DNA from: Mactromeris polynyma
Taxonomy: Eukaryota; Mollusca; Bivalvia; Venerida; Mactridae
Direction: 5' to 3'
Assembly: GCA_032209605.1 (NCBI GenBank)
Contig: JASFXZ010000016.1
Span: forward strand, 14,446,001-14,510,000
Length of the DNA stretch: 64,000 nt
Part shown: positions 12,501 to 21,500 of the stretch, one piece after another
How the letters are laid out: the number at the start of each line of letters is the position of its first letter
How positions within the stretch are numbered: the first letter of the stretch is position 1
The notes under the pieces: generated by a model
The model's input: the letters and a program-made list of their open reading frames with translations, nothing else
What the model was told of the DNA's origin: nothing
Databases searched by the model: none
Program-made: the position numbers and the translations under genes

Positions 12501-15500
12501 AGCAAATTCGACAAAATGGCAGCCTAACACGATTAAAAGCCTCGATCTCATTGGATCGCTCAGAACTGAGATTTCATCCGTAACTCCTCGGCAATTTCCG
12601 TATCGCATGAGGTGTGTGTCATGCAGCCAATCAAAGCAGCTGGATTTCACCTTATTAATTATTCATGAGTCAGATTTACAGTCAAATTAAGGGTCAAATG
12701 GAACCCCTTATAAACTAAGGTCCCACCTTTCTCTGCTCTACTAGACAACAGTTCGGCAGCATGCCTGTAATCCTGTAACTCTGCAGATACTTTGTCCTCG
12801 GCCAGAGCCTCAGCTTCCGTGAATCTCAAACACAACACAAGAATCTGGCTTCCATTCTGCAAATAATGAATCAATTTTATATCATAAATTGTCTTCAAAC
12901 ATTCCTGAATTTGGTGTAAATACTGTTTTGTAACCATGGAATCTGTCGTCAACAATGATTGATATAAGATGCAAGTTTGATTCACAATTAATTTAAAAAC
13001 AAATAATTTTTAAAAAAAGAGAATAAGTTGTTACAGGGAATACCATATACACAAGACAATGCTTCCACACACAGACCTCTGGGAAAACATCAGTCCATAA
13101 AACATCAGGCATTGAGAAGGTGCATGGGTTAACACGCAAGGGAACAGGGGCGCTAGGAATGGCCTTGCTGATCATAAAGGACAACTAAGAAGGAATAGGT
13201 GAAATTTAATGGATGGAATACATCACTGACCTAGCAACAATAGGCTGAAAGGGGGAAGAAAATAACATGAACACTGTATGTCACGGAACGGGCTAAGTCA
13301 CAATAAGGGGAGAAGATGTGTAAGCGGCCAGGTAGCTCGGGTATACCCCACCCGGTGACATTTGGCGCCCAACGTGGGACCGTGAAAGCATTAAGACGCT
13401 CGCTTTTAAATTATATGCATACTCGATGCTGGAATTCTGAAATTCGAGGACGAATTTCCTGCTGCGCATGGGTGAATGTCATGGTAGATGTGTAAGCGGC
13501 AGGGTAGCTCAGTCGGTAGAGCAATCGCCCTGTAAGCGAAGGGTCCAGGGTTCGAGTCCTGGTCAGGCTGCACATTTTTCTCACCCTGTGACATACATCA
13601 AGTGAAAGAATAGCAGATGGGGAAAGCGGAATTTAACATACATCTTAAACATAAACAGAAATAATATCTACACACGCAGCCTTGGAACTGTCAGTAAAAA
13701 TATTGGGGGGGGGGGGGGTTAAATTGATTTAACAGCTAGCTAACCTAACACTTAATCTTTATATGGTTATTGATTTCCAACACACACACATAAAAAAACA
13801 TCAAAACTAAATGGGAGTAAATCAAATATACTCACCTTAACATTCTGCTCTTGTAAACACATATCATCGTGGATCACTTGACCGGTACATATCATTTTGA
13901 ACTGACACTTTGAATCACCGAGTATGTCAGAAACGGACTTGCGTAGTTCTGAACCCTGACATGATAAGCTCATTTCCACGGACAAAACCTGTTTCTGCCA
14001 ATATAAAACATTAAGAAAACTTCATAGCTTATCAACTAATTTCAGGCCTTTTTCCTAGTGATGGATAATCGGACAAATTTCATAATCGATTATCGGATCA
14101 CTTTGAAAACTCATAATTGATAATCGAATCAGAAATAATCGAAATATTTAGTTTTAGTGTAAGTATAATGCTGACAGTAAATTTCATTTATATAACTTTA
14201 TTTATCCCTTTTTACTACATTAAACATCAATGGGGTTTTACATTACTCTTATATCATAAGATCATTCAATAAACACTGTTTTTGTTTGTTTACTTTGTAT
14301 ATATTTGTATTGGACTGAATACATCGAAAACAATTATATATAAATGTAAAATTTGAATGTATATCCAAATCTATACTGTAACTCTAAAATTTGAATATAT
14401 ATAAAATATCATCTTATTGAAATAACACTTCAGTCAATATAATCGATTATAATCGATTATTGTAGATCATAATCAATTGTCATCGACATTGGATGTCCAG
14501 CAACGATTTTTCAATTTTGTTCAATAATCGAGCCATCACTACTTTTTCCCGCAATTTGTACCAATTTTGAGACTTCAACAGACTTTACTCACTGAGGTTT
14601 GCACTTCCGTTTAAGAAATGTATAAAAAATTATAATTTGATGTTTCAGAATTTTATTACCCCTGCAACTTTATGGTAAAAAATGACTGAAATGGTAGATA
14701 GGAACCGCAAAATGTGGTAGATTTATGTGGAGGCTAATCTGTCAAATACAACGGGTCACTTCAAACGTCTTTTTATTCAATACATGTACACTATAAAACA
14801 TCAATCCAGTTACTGGTACATTGAATAAACTGAACAGTATTGCCTAAAAAACTTCGAAAAGGCATAAGCACTTTTGTAAAACAATTTAACCAACTTGTTT
14901 CGTTTGATTTCCAGATATTTTTATTTTCAACGTTGCTAATCCCGACATCTTGAACTTCTCTCTTTCGGCCAGTTTTTGGAGAGCATGAGACCTCAGATCA
15001 GCTAGAATACTTGCAACATCTGACCCGGGCAAACCTGTTTCTTGTGCATATCTGTTGACCAAATCCTGAAAAGATTCCGTAATAATGCAGGGATAATTCT
15101 AGCAAACGAATTTTGCGATTTTTCGCACAAAAATGGTCTAAATCCCTTTGAAAATACATAAATGCAAGAGAATATCACGGTGGCTCGCAGGCTGCATATT
15201 TTGTGCGTTTTAGATAATGTAATGTTTTGTTTACAAGCGTTTACACACTGCATTTAATAAGCGTCTTCACATTTTTACCTGGAACCACCTGAAGTTAGAT
15301 ATGACAGTTTACACTGCACTTTTATTCCTGATATTTTGCAGTAATTGCTAGTTTTTTTCCCAATTTCTAAGTTTAACGCACAAAAATTCCCGATTTGAAG
15401 GGTATGGGTCATCTCCCCAAAATAGCCAAAGTAAACCTTGACTATATATTACTTTAAATACCTCAGGTATCTGCCCAATGCTTCCATCAGTGTTCGTGTA

Positions 15501-17200
15501 AGGAGGCTCCCATAGTTTTATCTTGTCACCATTTAGCTTGCTGCCAATTTGTTTCTTGTAATAGTCATCTGTCATCATGACTCCACCATAGATCGACTAA
15601 CTGCAAAGAAAGAGAAATATTTTAATAATGCATGAATTTTTCTTCTCCTTTATAATAACTATAATGGTAGTTTCAACGAAGTCAGGACACTTCAGACCAC
15701 GAACATTACGGACCAGATACTTCGCGCAAAGTGGCTCCTACTTTTTTTAAGCCAGTGTGGGCCCTGCTCTAGGCTACTCTAGGAATATTAGATGTGAATC
15801 TGACTTCCGAGAGTAGTTTCAAATTTATTGCTTTGATTTCTAGATATGTTTAAGTTTACAATATATATTCTGAATATGTTCATTCACAAAAAGGCAAACA
15901 CTTATTATCAAAGAACCATGTTCATGCCGTCGCGGGCTATGAGTATGAGACCGACTGTGATTGGCTCCTAGACTTTTCGACCCCTAGACAATTGACCCCA
16001 TGACAATTCGACCCCTAAGACAATTGACCCCATGACAGTTTGACCCCTAGGACATTTCGACCGCTAATTGTCTATTAGACTTTTCGACCCCTGATTTATG
16101 TATATAACACAGAACTGTTACGTTTTAAAGATGATAGACATATTGTTTGCGATTATGTATTTGTATTTTATTATGATGTAAATAAGGTGAACATATCACT
16201 TTTCTTCCTTATCATCCTCTGTATTAATGGACACGTTTTTATGGTGAAATGAATTGTTTTTTCTTAAATAATTTTTTTTTTTTGTATTTTGGTTAGCGAA
16301 ATGTGTGTGATTAAAGGATAATGATGTATATATATGTTATTACATGATATGAATAAAAAGAAAAATAGGAGTTCCTTCGTATCCTTACACATGCGTTGTT
16401 TTGTTACAGGCAGTGTTTTAACACTATGTGTTAATGGTGGTTATAGTGACGATCAATTAATTACCAAACTTTAACAGTTTCATTGTATTCATTTAATAAT
16501 TAATTAATTAATCATATTAATTTCAACTGCATGCATGCAGTAATTATTTTCTTAAAAATGTAAATTGTTGATTTTGTTCAAGAAACAATAAAAACACATT
16601 AAAACACCATTATAATTATCTGTTACAAACACTCATAATGTGCTAAATGTGACGATCAATTAATTGCAATCACATCGTTTTTAATCAAAATATAAATTTC
16701 TAAAACAATATATCAAACAACAAACTCAAACTCAATCGTTATGTTTTTCATTTTATTACAATAAAATCACAATATTCACATCGTTATTAAACAAAATAAT
16801 TTCTATTTATATATATATATAGCTATATATAATTAATTTCAGTTGCATAATACACTATTATAAAGTACGAGTCGAAACGTCCATCAGGTAGGGGTAGAAT
16901 TGTCTTGACATCAGGGGTCGAAAACTCTAGGGGTCGAAAAGTCTTACAAATTTACTAGGGGTCGAAAAGTCTAGGGGTCGAACAGTCTTGATTAGTTGAT
17001 ACCCTGTGATTATGCTACTGTATTGAATGACATGTTCAAATGCAATGAGAAAAATGCACAATAATATATAACTTTTTTTTAACTTACCACGTTAATAAAG
17101 TTTTCTCTCCAGATTGGCGTTCAAAAATGTCGTCATACAATGATATTTGCAGAAATCTTTAACGCTATTTGCGTCTCTGATTCAACAGGAAGTTATAGAA
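412..17200 (-). CDS. NUB1: NUB1, NEDD8 ultimate buster 1 (whole gene, 17 exons)
   Basis: NUB1 binds NEDD8 and FAT10 and delivers them and their conjugates to the proteasome (known for the family). I assembled 16 coding exons: 15462-15578, 14895-15065, 13836-13988, 12727-12856, 12238-12311, 11763-11869, 10978-11087, 10310-10386, 9229-9336, 8158-8209, 6814-6914, 5578-5666, 4160-4265, 2330-2416, 1573-1747, 412-575. Every phase matches and the sum is 1821 nt, 606 residues plus TAG, close to the about 600 residues of vertebrate NUB1. Domains: N-terminal KLWEPPYT motif (near 22), ubiquitin-like region about 90-160, helical middle 200-350 with [17 protein letters not shown]1 367-400, UBA2 436-466, UBA3 495-530, acidic C-terminus 553-606. 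A non-coding first exon ends at 17088. Introns are packed with MITEs and SINEs. Identification is firm; single exon ends could shift by a few bases. Confidence 0.95.
1009..1135 (+). repeat. Partial SINE (same family as 4783-5055)
   Basis: Degraded match to the middle of the SINE: GGAGAAGTT, AAGTTAGTACTGGTT and GAAAAACTGGTTAGGT in order. No tRNA-like head remains. Confidence 0.6.
1573..1747 (-). CDS. NUB1: NUB1 coding exon 15 (UBA3)
   Basis: Residues 495-552: [18 protein letters not shown] and VEELVNTGG form UBA3, followed by a Ser/Pro/Thr-rich linker. The acceptor (TTGTTTTAAG) abuts the end of a MITE at 1753-2041 that supplies the pyrimidine-rich tract. Donor GTAAAT, phase 1. Confidence 0.93.
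1753..2041 (-). mobile_element. MITE-K copy 1, abutting the NUB1 UBA3 exon
   Basis: A family of about 300 bp I label MITE-K. One end reads (minus strand) CATCTTTTTTCAAGATATTTC, the other GCGCCGAAAAA. This copy ends 5 bases before the exon at 1747, so its end forms the pyrimidine tract of that splice site. Confidence 0.65.
2330..2416 (-). CDS. NUB1: NUB1 coding exon 14
   Basis: Residues 466-494, [16 protein letters not shown], the linker between UBA2 and UBA3. Acceptor ATTGTAG, donor GTAAGT, phase 0. Confidence 0.88.
2570..2879. mobile_element. Pogo-like MITE with internal 17-bp tandem array
   Basis: Ends CAGTAAAACCTC at left and an inverted form at right. The body (2591-2750) is about ten copies of a 17-bp unit, ACCACCTCAATAATAAG. 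Relatives at 9015-9199 and 41663-41908. Confidence 0.75.
2914..3628. mobile_element. Tc1/mariner-like element remnant
   Basis: Inverted ends CTCAAACG...GTGTGCACTTTT (left) and AAAAGTGCACAC...CGTTTGAG (right), each bounded by TA, the Tc1/mariner target. Holds a transposase relic on the minus strand. Confidence 0.75.
3070..3240 (-). pseudogene. Tc1-like transposase fragment
   Basis: Minus-strand reading gives [16 protein letters not shown] then [17 protein letters not shown], matching the helix-turn-helix and linker of Tc1 transposases ([13 protein letters not shown]). Only about 55 residues survive and the catalytic domain is missing. Confidence 0.75.
3706..3776 (-). repeat. tRNA-like SINE head
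   Basis: Minus strand: GTGGTAAAGGGGTAGAGC (A-box-like) and GTTAGTTCGAATCC (B-box-like) at tRNA spacing. No paired acceptor stem, so a SINE head and not a tRNA gene. Confidence 0.5.
4160..4265 (-). CDS. NUB1: NUB1 coding exon 13 (UBA2)
   Basis: Residues 430-465: [18 protein letters not shown] and NNDINLAIE, a complete UBA with the MGY loop. Acceptor TTTTCAG, donor GTTTGT, phase 0. Confidence 0.94.
4783..5055 (-). repeat. tRNA-derived SINE, full length
   Basis: Minus strand starts with a tRNA-like head (GTGGTCCAGTGGTTAGTGC and GGGTTCGATTCCC) and ends with a conserved block (AACGGCGTTAAACCCGATG). An almost identical copy is at 26496-26766. This resembles SINEs widespread in molluscs; the exact named family was not verified. 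Confidence 0.8.
5578..5666 (-). CDS. NUB1: NUB1 coding exon 12 (basic linker)
   Basis: Residues 401-429: a Lys/Arg/Glu-rich stretch ([12 protein letters not shown]) in the position of the nuclear localisation signal of vertebrate NUB1. Acceptor TTGTAG, donor GTAATT, phase 2. Confidence 0.9.
5937..6680. mobile_element. Pogo-like MITE, CAGTAAAACTTCG type
   Basis: Perfect terminal inverted repeats (CAGTAAAACTTCGAAACCTC) with TA on both sides. 744 bp, no transposase. Contains a 45-bp direct duplication (6335-6421). A larger relative with an insertion is at 33913-36855. Confidence 0.85.
6814..6914 (-). CDS. NUB1: NUB1 coding exon 11 (UBA1)
   Basis: Residues 367-400: [17 protein letters not shown], a standard UBA MGF motif and second helix, nearly identical to vertebrate NUB1 UBA1. 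Acceptor TGCTAG, donor GTGAGT. Confidence 0.95.
7560..7800. repeat. Self-complementary ATCTCA/TGAGAT repeat
   Basis: Many alternating ATCTCA and TGAGAT words let the stretch fold on itself (e.g. AGCTCAATATCTCAAA against TCTCAAATTGAGATTT). Probably a decayed foldback MITE. Confidence 0.45.
7907..8057. mobile_element. Pogo-like MITE, CAGTCGGATCTCG type
   Basis: 151 bp with ends CAGTCGGATCTCGTTTATTC and an inverted imperfect copy; TA precedes the left end. Confidence 0.6.
8158..8209 (-). CDS. NUB1: NUB1 coding exon 10
   Basis: Short exon, residues 350-366 ([17 protein letters not shown]), the linker into UBA1. Acceptor TTTCAG, donor GTAAGA, phase 1. Confidence 0.88.
8521..8690 (+). repeat. tRNA-derived SINE, second family
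   Basis: GGCTCAGTGATTCAGTGGTAG (A-box side) and GCTGGTTCGAGTC (B box), followed by a non-tRNA body. Single copy in the window. Confidence 0.55.
8689..8835. repeat. MITE, AGGGATATTACAGGAAAATC family
   Basis: Shares its start and the word CATCAAAATCTGTTGG with the element at 10571-10753; includes a poly-G run at 8758-8769. Confidence 0.45.
9015..9199. mobile_element. Pogo-like MITE, 17-bp-array family (degraded)
   Basis: Same TIR type and internal words (GACCACC, CTCAATA) as 2570-2879 but shorter and more mutated. Confidence 0.6.
9229..9336 (-). CDS. NUB1: NUB1 coding exon 9
   Basis: Residues 314-349 ([19 protein letters not shown]). Corresponds to the family's LFLRLYLLQGIRNYHSG block before the UBA region. 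Acceptor ACGTAG, donor GTATGT, phase 0. Confidence 0.9.
10310..10386 (-). CDS. NUB1: NUB1 coding exon 8
   Basis: Residues 288-313 ([19 protein letters not shown]), matching the vertebrate AQKCFKNCYGENHQRL segment. Acceptor TTTACAG, donor GTAAGT, phase 0. Confidence 0.9.
10571..10753. mobile_element. MITE with AGNGCTATTCC ends
   Basis: Left AGTGCTATTCCAGTAAAATC and right GAGATTTTCAGGAATAGCCC are inverted copies of each other. About 180 bp, no coding capacity. Confidence 0.6.
10978..11087 (-). CDS. NUB1: NUB1 coding exon 7
   Basis: Residues 251-287 contain [19 protein letters not shown], the most diagnostic NUB1 block. Acceptor GCTTCAG, donor GTTGGT, phase 1. A copy of the splice-site-associated MITE lies about 100 bases upstream in the transcript sense (11190-11506). 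Confidence 0.94.
11190..11506 (+). mobile_element. MITE-K copy 2
   Basis: Opposite orientation to copy 1; full set of family words from TTTTTCGGTGCAG to TTTTTTCAAGATATTTC. In NUB1 intron sequence. Confidence 0.65.
11763..11869 (-). CDS. NUB1: NUB1 coding exon 6
   Basis: Residues 216-250: [16 protein letters not shown] and [11 protein letters not shown], the conserved helical repeat of the middle region (LAMGYHEKGR in vertebrates). Acceptor TTTTAG, donor GTAAAG, phase 2. Confidence 0.93.
12238..12311 (-). CDS. NUB1: NUB1 coding exon 5
   Basis: Residues 191-215 with [20 protein letters not shown], matching the conserved NUB1 DIANQTGR-IPPSE block. Acceptor ATTGTAG, donor GTAAGT. Confidence 0.92.
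12727..12856 (-). CDS. NUB1: NUB1 coding exon 4 (end of ubiquitin-like domain, helix)
   Basis: Residues 148-190: [12 protein letters not shown] closes the ubiquitin-like domain, followed by a charged Ala/Glu-rich helix. Acceptor TTTGCAG, donor GTGGGA, ends in phase 1. Confidence 0.88.
13015..13192 (+). repeat. AGAGAATAAG repeat family member
   Basis: About 180 bp: GAGAATAAGTTGTTACAGGG ... CCATAAAACATCAGGCATT ... GGACAACTAAG. Other members: 18598-18762, 18855-18950, 31850-31978, 59585-59690, 63063-63172, 63352-63462. Transposon type unknown. Confidence 0.6.
13317..13593 (+). mobile_element. Miniature LTR (TRIM-like) element with tRNA-like repeat
   Basis: Two direct repeats TGTGTAAGCGGC...GTGACA (13317-13360 and 13489-13593) frame a 128-bp interior. 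Right after the first comes TGGCGCCCAACGTGGGAC (13363-13380), complementary with one mismatch to the 3' end of tRNA-Lys(CUU): a primer-binding site. A purine-rich tract (AATAAGGGGAGAAG) precedes the first repeat. No gag or pol. The second repeat contains a tRNA-like cloverleaf that is deleted in the first. Confidence 0.65.
13497..13572 (+). repeat. tRNA-like cloverleaf inside the terminal repeat
   Basis: Perfect D arm (GCTC/GAGC) and T arm (CCAGG/CCTGG around TTCGAGT), a 4-bp anticodon stem with loop CCTGTAA (Thr-like TGT), and a partly unpaired acceptor stem. C instead of T at position 33. Probably not a working tRNA gene, but both pol III boxes are intact. Confidence 0.55.
13836..13988 (-). 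CDS. NUB1: NUB1 coding exon 3 (ubiquitin-like domain)
   Basis: Residues 97-147 ([10 protein letters not shown] to QEQNVK), the core of the ubiquitin-like fold, including a TGQVIHDD turn like the TGxxL turn of ubiquitin-like proteins. Acceptor AAACAG, donor GTGAGT, phase 0. Confidence 0.9.
14056..14541. mobile_element. hAT MITE with perfect 8-bp target duplication
   Basis: Ends TAGTGATGG and CCATCACTA, flanked on both sides by CTTTTTCC, the 8-bp duplication expected of hAT. The body is rich in AATCGATTAT words. No transposase. Confidence 0.85.
14895..15065 (-). CDS. NUB1: NUB1 coding exon 2
   Basis: Residues 40-96, starting DLVNRYAQE and ending SGNQTKQ. Acceptor TTTTCAG, donor GTTGGT, phase 0 on both sides. 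A second possible donor 4 bases further on would break the phase with the next exon, so the first was chosen. Confidence 0.85.
15462..15600 (-). CDS. NUB1: NUB1 coding exon 1 (start codon, N-terminal motif)
   Basis: Acceptor TTTGCAG just above 15600; two ATG codons in tandem from 15578. Residues 1-39 include [10 protein letters not shown], the best conserved N-terminal motif of NUB1. Donor GTATTT after the glutamate codon, phase 0. The first ATG was chosen because the family starts at this distance from the motif. Confidence 0.9.
15970..16988. mobile_element. Foldback element with repeated TTCGACCCCTAGAC ends
   Basis: Left end 15970-16095 carries several copies of GACTTTTCGACCCCTAGAC variants; the right end 16870-16988 carries the inverted forms (AGGGGTCGAAAAGTCT). 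The 0.8-kb centre is AT-rich and non-coding. In NUB1 intron 1; no clear target duplication. Confidence 0.75.
17088..17200 (-). other. NUB1: NUB1 non-coding exon 1 and promoter side (approximate)
   Basis: On the minus strand a good 5' splice site (GTAAG, 17083-17087) follows a stretch without long ORF. The next exon opens at 15600 after a pyrimidine-rich AG, 22 bases before the start codon, so an upstream 5' UTR exon is needed. The transcription start near 17.2 kb is a guess; no TATA box is evident. Confidence 0.5.
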
Positions 17201-18375
17201 TTTATAAAGGGAAGTAACTAATCATTGTTTTTGAGTACACGCTAAAACTTATACCATTCGTTCAGGGCCGGTAAAATTCACGGAGTTAGAAAAATGCATG
17301 CACGTATATTTTATCACCGGATGTCACAACTCGCCCACCTGCTTTTATATATGTTTGATTTATCCCGTTTTTTCAGCATGGCGAATTAGAGTGAGAAAGA
17401 CTAGCGCTGGTAAGTCTTCATTCTCAAAACATGGCCGACTGACACAGCTCCTTATAATCGAACAAAAACACGAGTTGGTTAAATATTAACGTATGAAGTT
17501 GGAACATCGGGCACGACAAAGGACTGCACACCTCTATAAAGAAAGACATGATAATTATAACCAAAATGACGTCTTGACAACAATGGACTGCACAATTACA
17601 TCGATAGAATGGCGTCATGTAATTAAAATGACGTCAATATATCCGATGGTGCGCATTGTCAATAATTAAACATGTATCTGTTTGTGCTTGGAATGCGCAT
17701 GGAAAATAAAATCAAACTGACGTCAATATGTGCACAAACGACTGTATACAAGCGTAGTGACCTTGGAATCCGGTCTTGGTCACGGAACGGTTCGCATGGG
17801 TTTCATCTATGCGAGAACCAGGCGAGATGACGTAGGTTGGCGGGAGATTGTGGAAGCCATCTTGTGAGGAGCAGACGTCTGAAAGTTGTCTAAGATTTCT
17901 GGGCGTTCTTGGCGTATTAACAGCAGTCCCGAGACTGACCGTTTAGGTAAACCTGACATATTGCTTCACTATTGACTGAATGAATTCCTAAATCAAAATG
18001 ACGTAACTTTATGCGATAATGTTTTTGTTTGTGCTAGAAATCATCAAAGAGCTGCGCAACAACTCTTAAAGTGACGTCATATAATCACAAATAAGGTATA
18101 ACATATGTGTGTGACAGTGACTGGGATTTTCAGTCGGTAGTTCTGCATGCAGGGGCGTAGCTTGGATGAAATGAATGTGTAGGCCAAGATGTAGGGGGGT
18201 CTGGGGACATGCTCCACAAGAAAAAAATTTGACCCTAGAATGTCAGAGGTGCGTTTTGGCGTATATTTTCTGGGGAAATGTGTAGGCCGCGGCCTACACG
18301 GCCTATAGGAAGCTACACCCCTGGCATGTCTGTGGTTAAGGTTACGTAGTTCAGATATAATGAGAATTTGAAGAG
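17200..18375. promoter_or_regulatory. Divergent intergenic region with CRE-like motifs
   Basis: Separates NUB1 (minus) from gene A (plus). Seven TGACGT-type motifs lie between 17563 and 18080, several in the context AAAATGACGTCAATAT, resembling CREB/ATF sites. Also holds a small MITE (18150-18323). Binding is inferred from the motif only. Confidence 0.45.
18150..18323. mobile_element. hAT-like MITE with CAGGGGCGTAGCT ends
   Basis: Starts CAGGGGCGTAGCT and ends AGCTACACCCCTG, an imperfect terminal inverted repeat typical of hAT-like elements. Flanked on both sides by GCATG, a likely 5-bp target duplication (hAT normally gives 8). Confidence 0.7.
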
Positions 18376-18529
18376 TTGGGTGACAAATATAGAACTTTAA
18401 AATCCTGTAAGTGGTCGATTTATAGTAGTTTCTCTGTTATCTTTGACGAATTATTCGAGTTATGTATAGATCTATGTATTGTTCGAGGTATTTCAAAATT
18501 GTTTACATTTATATGGAGGAAACATGACG
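18376..18529 (+). other. Gene A 5' leader exon
   Basis: Sequence well conserved with 63677-63830 of gene B, ending at a perfect donor GTAAGT. It ends ATGACG, which after splicing is in frame with the main ATG and would add Met-Thr-Ile. Gene B has CTG there, so the downstream ATG is the conserved start. The 5' limit is approximate. Confidence 0.65.
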
Positions 18530-21500
18530 GTAAGTGTACACATTTCTGGTACTGTTGTGATGTGCTGATATTTTATTTCATTATGGTAAATGTTATGAAA
18601 GAGAGAATAAGTTGTTACAGGAAACGCCACATACATAAGACAGTGCCTCTCCACGCAGACCTCCGGGAAAACAACGTTCCATAAAACATCAGGCATTTGA
18701 GGAGGCGCAAAGTTAATAGGGGCACAAGGAATGGTCTGGTCGAGCAAAAGGGACAACTAATGAGCATTTTCGTATAAAATCCTGTCTAATTTGTCAAACA
18801 TTTAGGTCACAGTTAAGTCTTAGTGTCGGTTTGGTGTCAAATATAAATACCTGATGTTATGTTGACTGTTGTTTTCCCGGAGGTCTGTGTGGAGAGGCCG
18901 CATTGCTTTATGTATGTGGTGTTCCCTGCAGCAACTTATTCTCTCTTTTAATCGGGAACTTATCATTTCAGATTATGCAACGTATCCCGTGTATCATCGC
19001 TTTGTTCTGTTGTTTATCACCAGGATTTAGTAAGGGTAAACTGTCATTTTTAAGTTGTATTTGATATATTAACTATCGTGAGTGTCTTTCATTGCGTTAT
19101 GTATGTGGTGTTCCCTGTAAAAACTTAATATCCTTTTAAAATTAATTACCCAAATTTTCACGCAAAATGTTATGTACCTACTCAACTGAATTCAATATCT
19201 TAACGCACAAAATGCCTCAACGCATTGTATACCAAATCAAAATAGAGTCTATGTGTTGCTGAATTAATGTTTTCGGAACTTCAGCTACGCAACAAATTCA
19301 TTGCTAGTTGGTAATAATGGAATATTCATTCGACAACATCAAGGTAAAGAGTTCAAAACAAGAATTGTTCGTGGTTTAAAACCTGTTTCTCCGGCGAAAG
19401 AAAAATCGCTAATATATTAACACAATTATTGAGTACTTTTATTGGTTCTAAGAAATAAGAAAATCAATGACGCAGTCGAGCAGGACATACTACACACTTA
19501 AACACGGCCTCCCCAAATATATCTTAAACAAGAAAGTGTTCATTTGTTATAGTGTCACCGCTATTTAAAGGGTCAGCAATTTCTGACTTATGAGACACAT
19601 ACCTTCTGAGTTCATATACTTCTCGGTTCCTGTCCTTTAATGCCAGGCACCAGGCAAGTAGGCACATGGTAACCATTATTTAAATAGCTGTTGGCTTGTT
19701 TCTTGTTAAATGAAGGACTAAGCTAGTACAGAGGACTCCACATTCACAATAAAATGTCCACTAAAACGATCTCAGGAAAGCATCAGCACACAAAACATCA
19801 GGAGCCGAGAATGTGCAAGAGCAAACATCCAAGGGAATAGGGCGACAAAATTTAGTCCTGATTACCAAAACAACCGAGGAGAGTTGAATAAGGAACGGAC
19901 GAAAAAGGAGAAGGGAATCCACAACAGAACTATTCACTTATGATTCTGATTTGGTATAATTATCCCCCCAAAAAAACGATTTAATATTGTTTGTTATACA
20001 ATTTTATTTCAGTTTCGAAGAAAAGGTTTCTCGATGATGGTACTGACTTGGATAGATTGTTTAAGGAAGATTGTATCCATTGTTTCTGTTCCCAAAACTG
20101 TCCTGGGGGAGACTTAGGTAAGTTAAACCATGATTAGAGTGTTACATGTAAATTAAGTCTTTTTGAAAAGTTCAGTTTGAAAGGGGCCAATCTTTAGGGT
20201 GCGTTCCACAAATAGAGACACGCTCTTGTTGCTTTGCCATAATATTGTACAGTCATTTGTACTCTGACTCGTGTACGCAATTTCTTTCCGGGAAACAGGA
20301 ATATTATTCCATCAACGTGGACATTATTTTCCCCCTAATTGTAGCACTGTAAGGCATGGCGCTGACTAGGAGTAGAGCTTAGTAAGGCGCGTAGACAGTA
20401 ATATATGTTTTAAATATAGGTAAAGAAAGAAACATTTATTTCACGCACTGATATCTGTTAATTCCACGTTTCAGTAAAAGGCTTGTGCCAGGGTTTTACC
20501 AACACGATAGACTGCTCAAGTAAGTGATCATATATTAGAGGTTTTGTTGTAGGGTTGCTTATTGTAATTTTACAAAACAGTATGTGTCCTTTGACGTTAT
20601 TGCAGAAGTTTTAATCGTTTAAGTTTTGAGTTTGTAGATGATGCTGCGTTGTTTGTTTAGCCGTCCTTATCGTTTCGGTATTGTTGTTTCCCCCCACCCC
20701 TTTGTGTACGCCCTAGTCCGTTTAGTCCCTCCCTATATGTGCATACTTCATTTTCTTTTGTCTTGTTCTGGTCAGGTAATTCCCAGACCCACACTTACAC
20801 TTAAAGATGATATTCAAATTAGCGCCAACTCGCTTGACTTTCAAGTAGAAACGATGTACATTATAGGCAGTGTACACTGCGTAAACGTTACACATAAACC
20901 ACCGACTGATAAGAGGATTTTCTCAAACAACTACACACGTAAATATTGTAGTATTCTGATACCAAACAATGTAGCAATTTGTGGGAGATTGGGTTTTACG
21001 CTCTATGAGGTCTACAGCTCGTAAATAAACAAACTGATCACAACAACGGCAAACAAAATGGCGGAGATGTCGCAAAATATAAACAGCTAGATGAACTATC
21101 GGTGTGTTATGCCATTGTTTCCCGTCTAATGTTATGAAAAGCAAATGCTATTCGTGGATTGTTTTCTTATCGCAATGAACTAAGGAGTCGGTAGTTTCTC
21201 ACGGTGAGTTAAAGGTCATTGTACCGAAATTGTTCAATGTTCCTTTCGTTGCGAACTCGTGTCAGAATTGCATATATGGTCTTGAATGCATTTCTATAAA
21301 GAAGTTCCTAAGGTTTATTTATATCGACACACACATATCAAATACTAGAAAGCTTTGACTGCAGATAAAATGTATGCACAAGTCTTTATTCGACCCAGGT
21401 CTAGAGTAGCGAGTATTTTAGAGGACTAGAGATTGTACACACCCGTCATAAATAATATATCCCGAAACTACTTAAATTTAGTTCAAAATTTGGTTAAAAA

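Noticed and set aside
13361..13380. Retroviral primer-binding site suggesting an endogenous virus
   Set aside because: No gag, pol or env nearby and the whole element is under 300 bp, so a TRIM-like remnant is the better reading.
20638..21024. 128-codon open frame on plus in gene A intron 4
   Set aside because: The homologous intron in gene B (60690-60935) is aligned but shifted by indels and has a different frame, so it is conserved intron DNA and not a gene.
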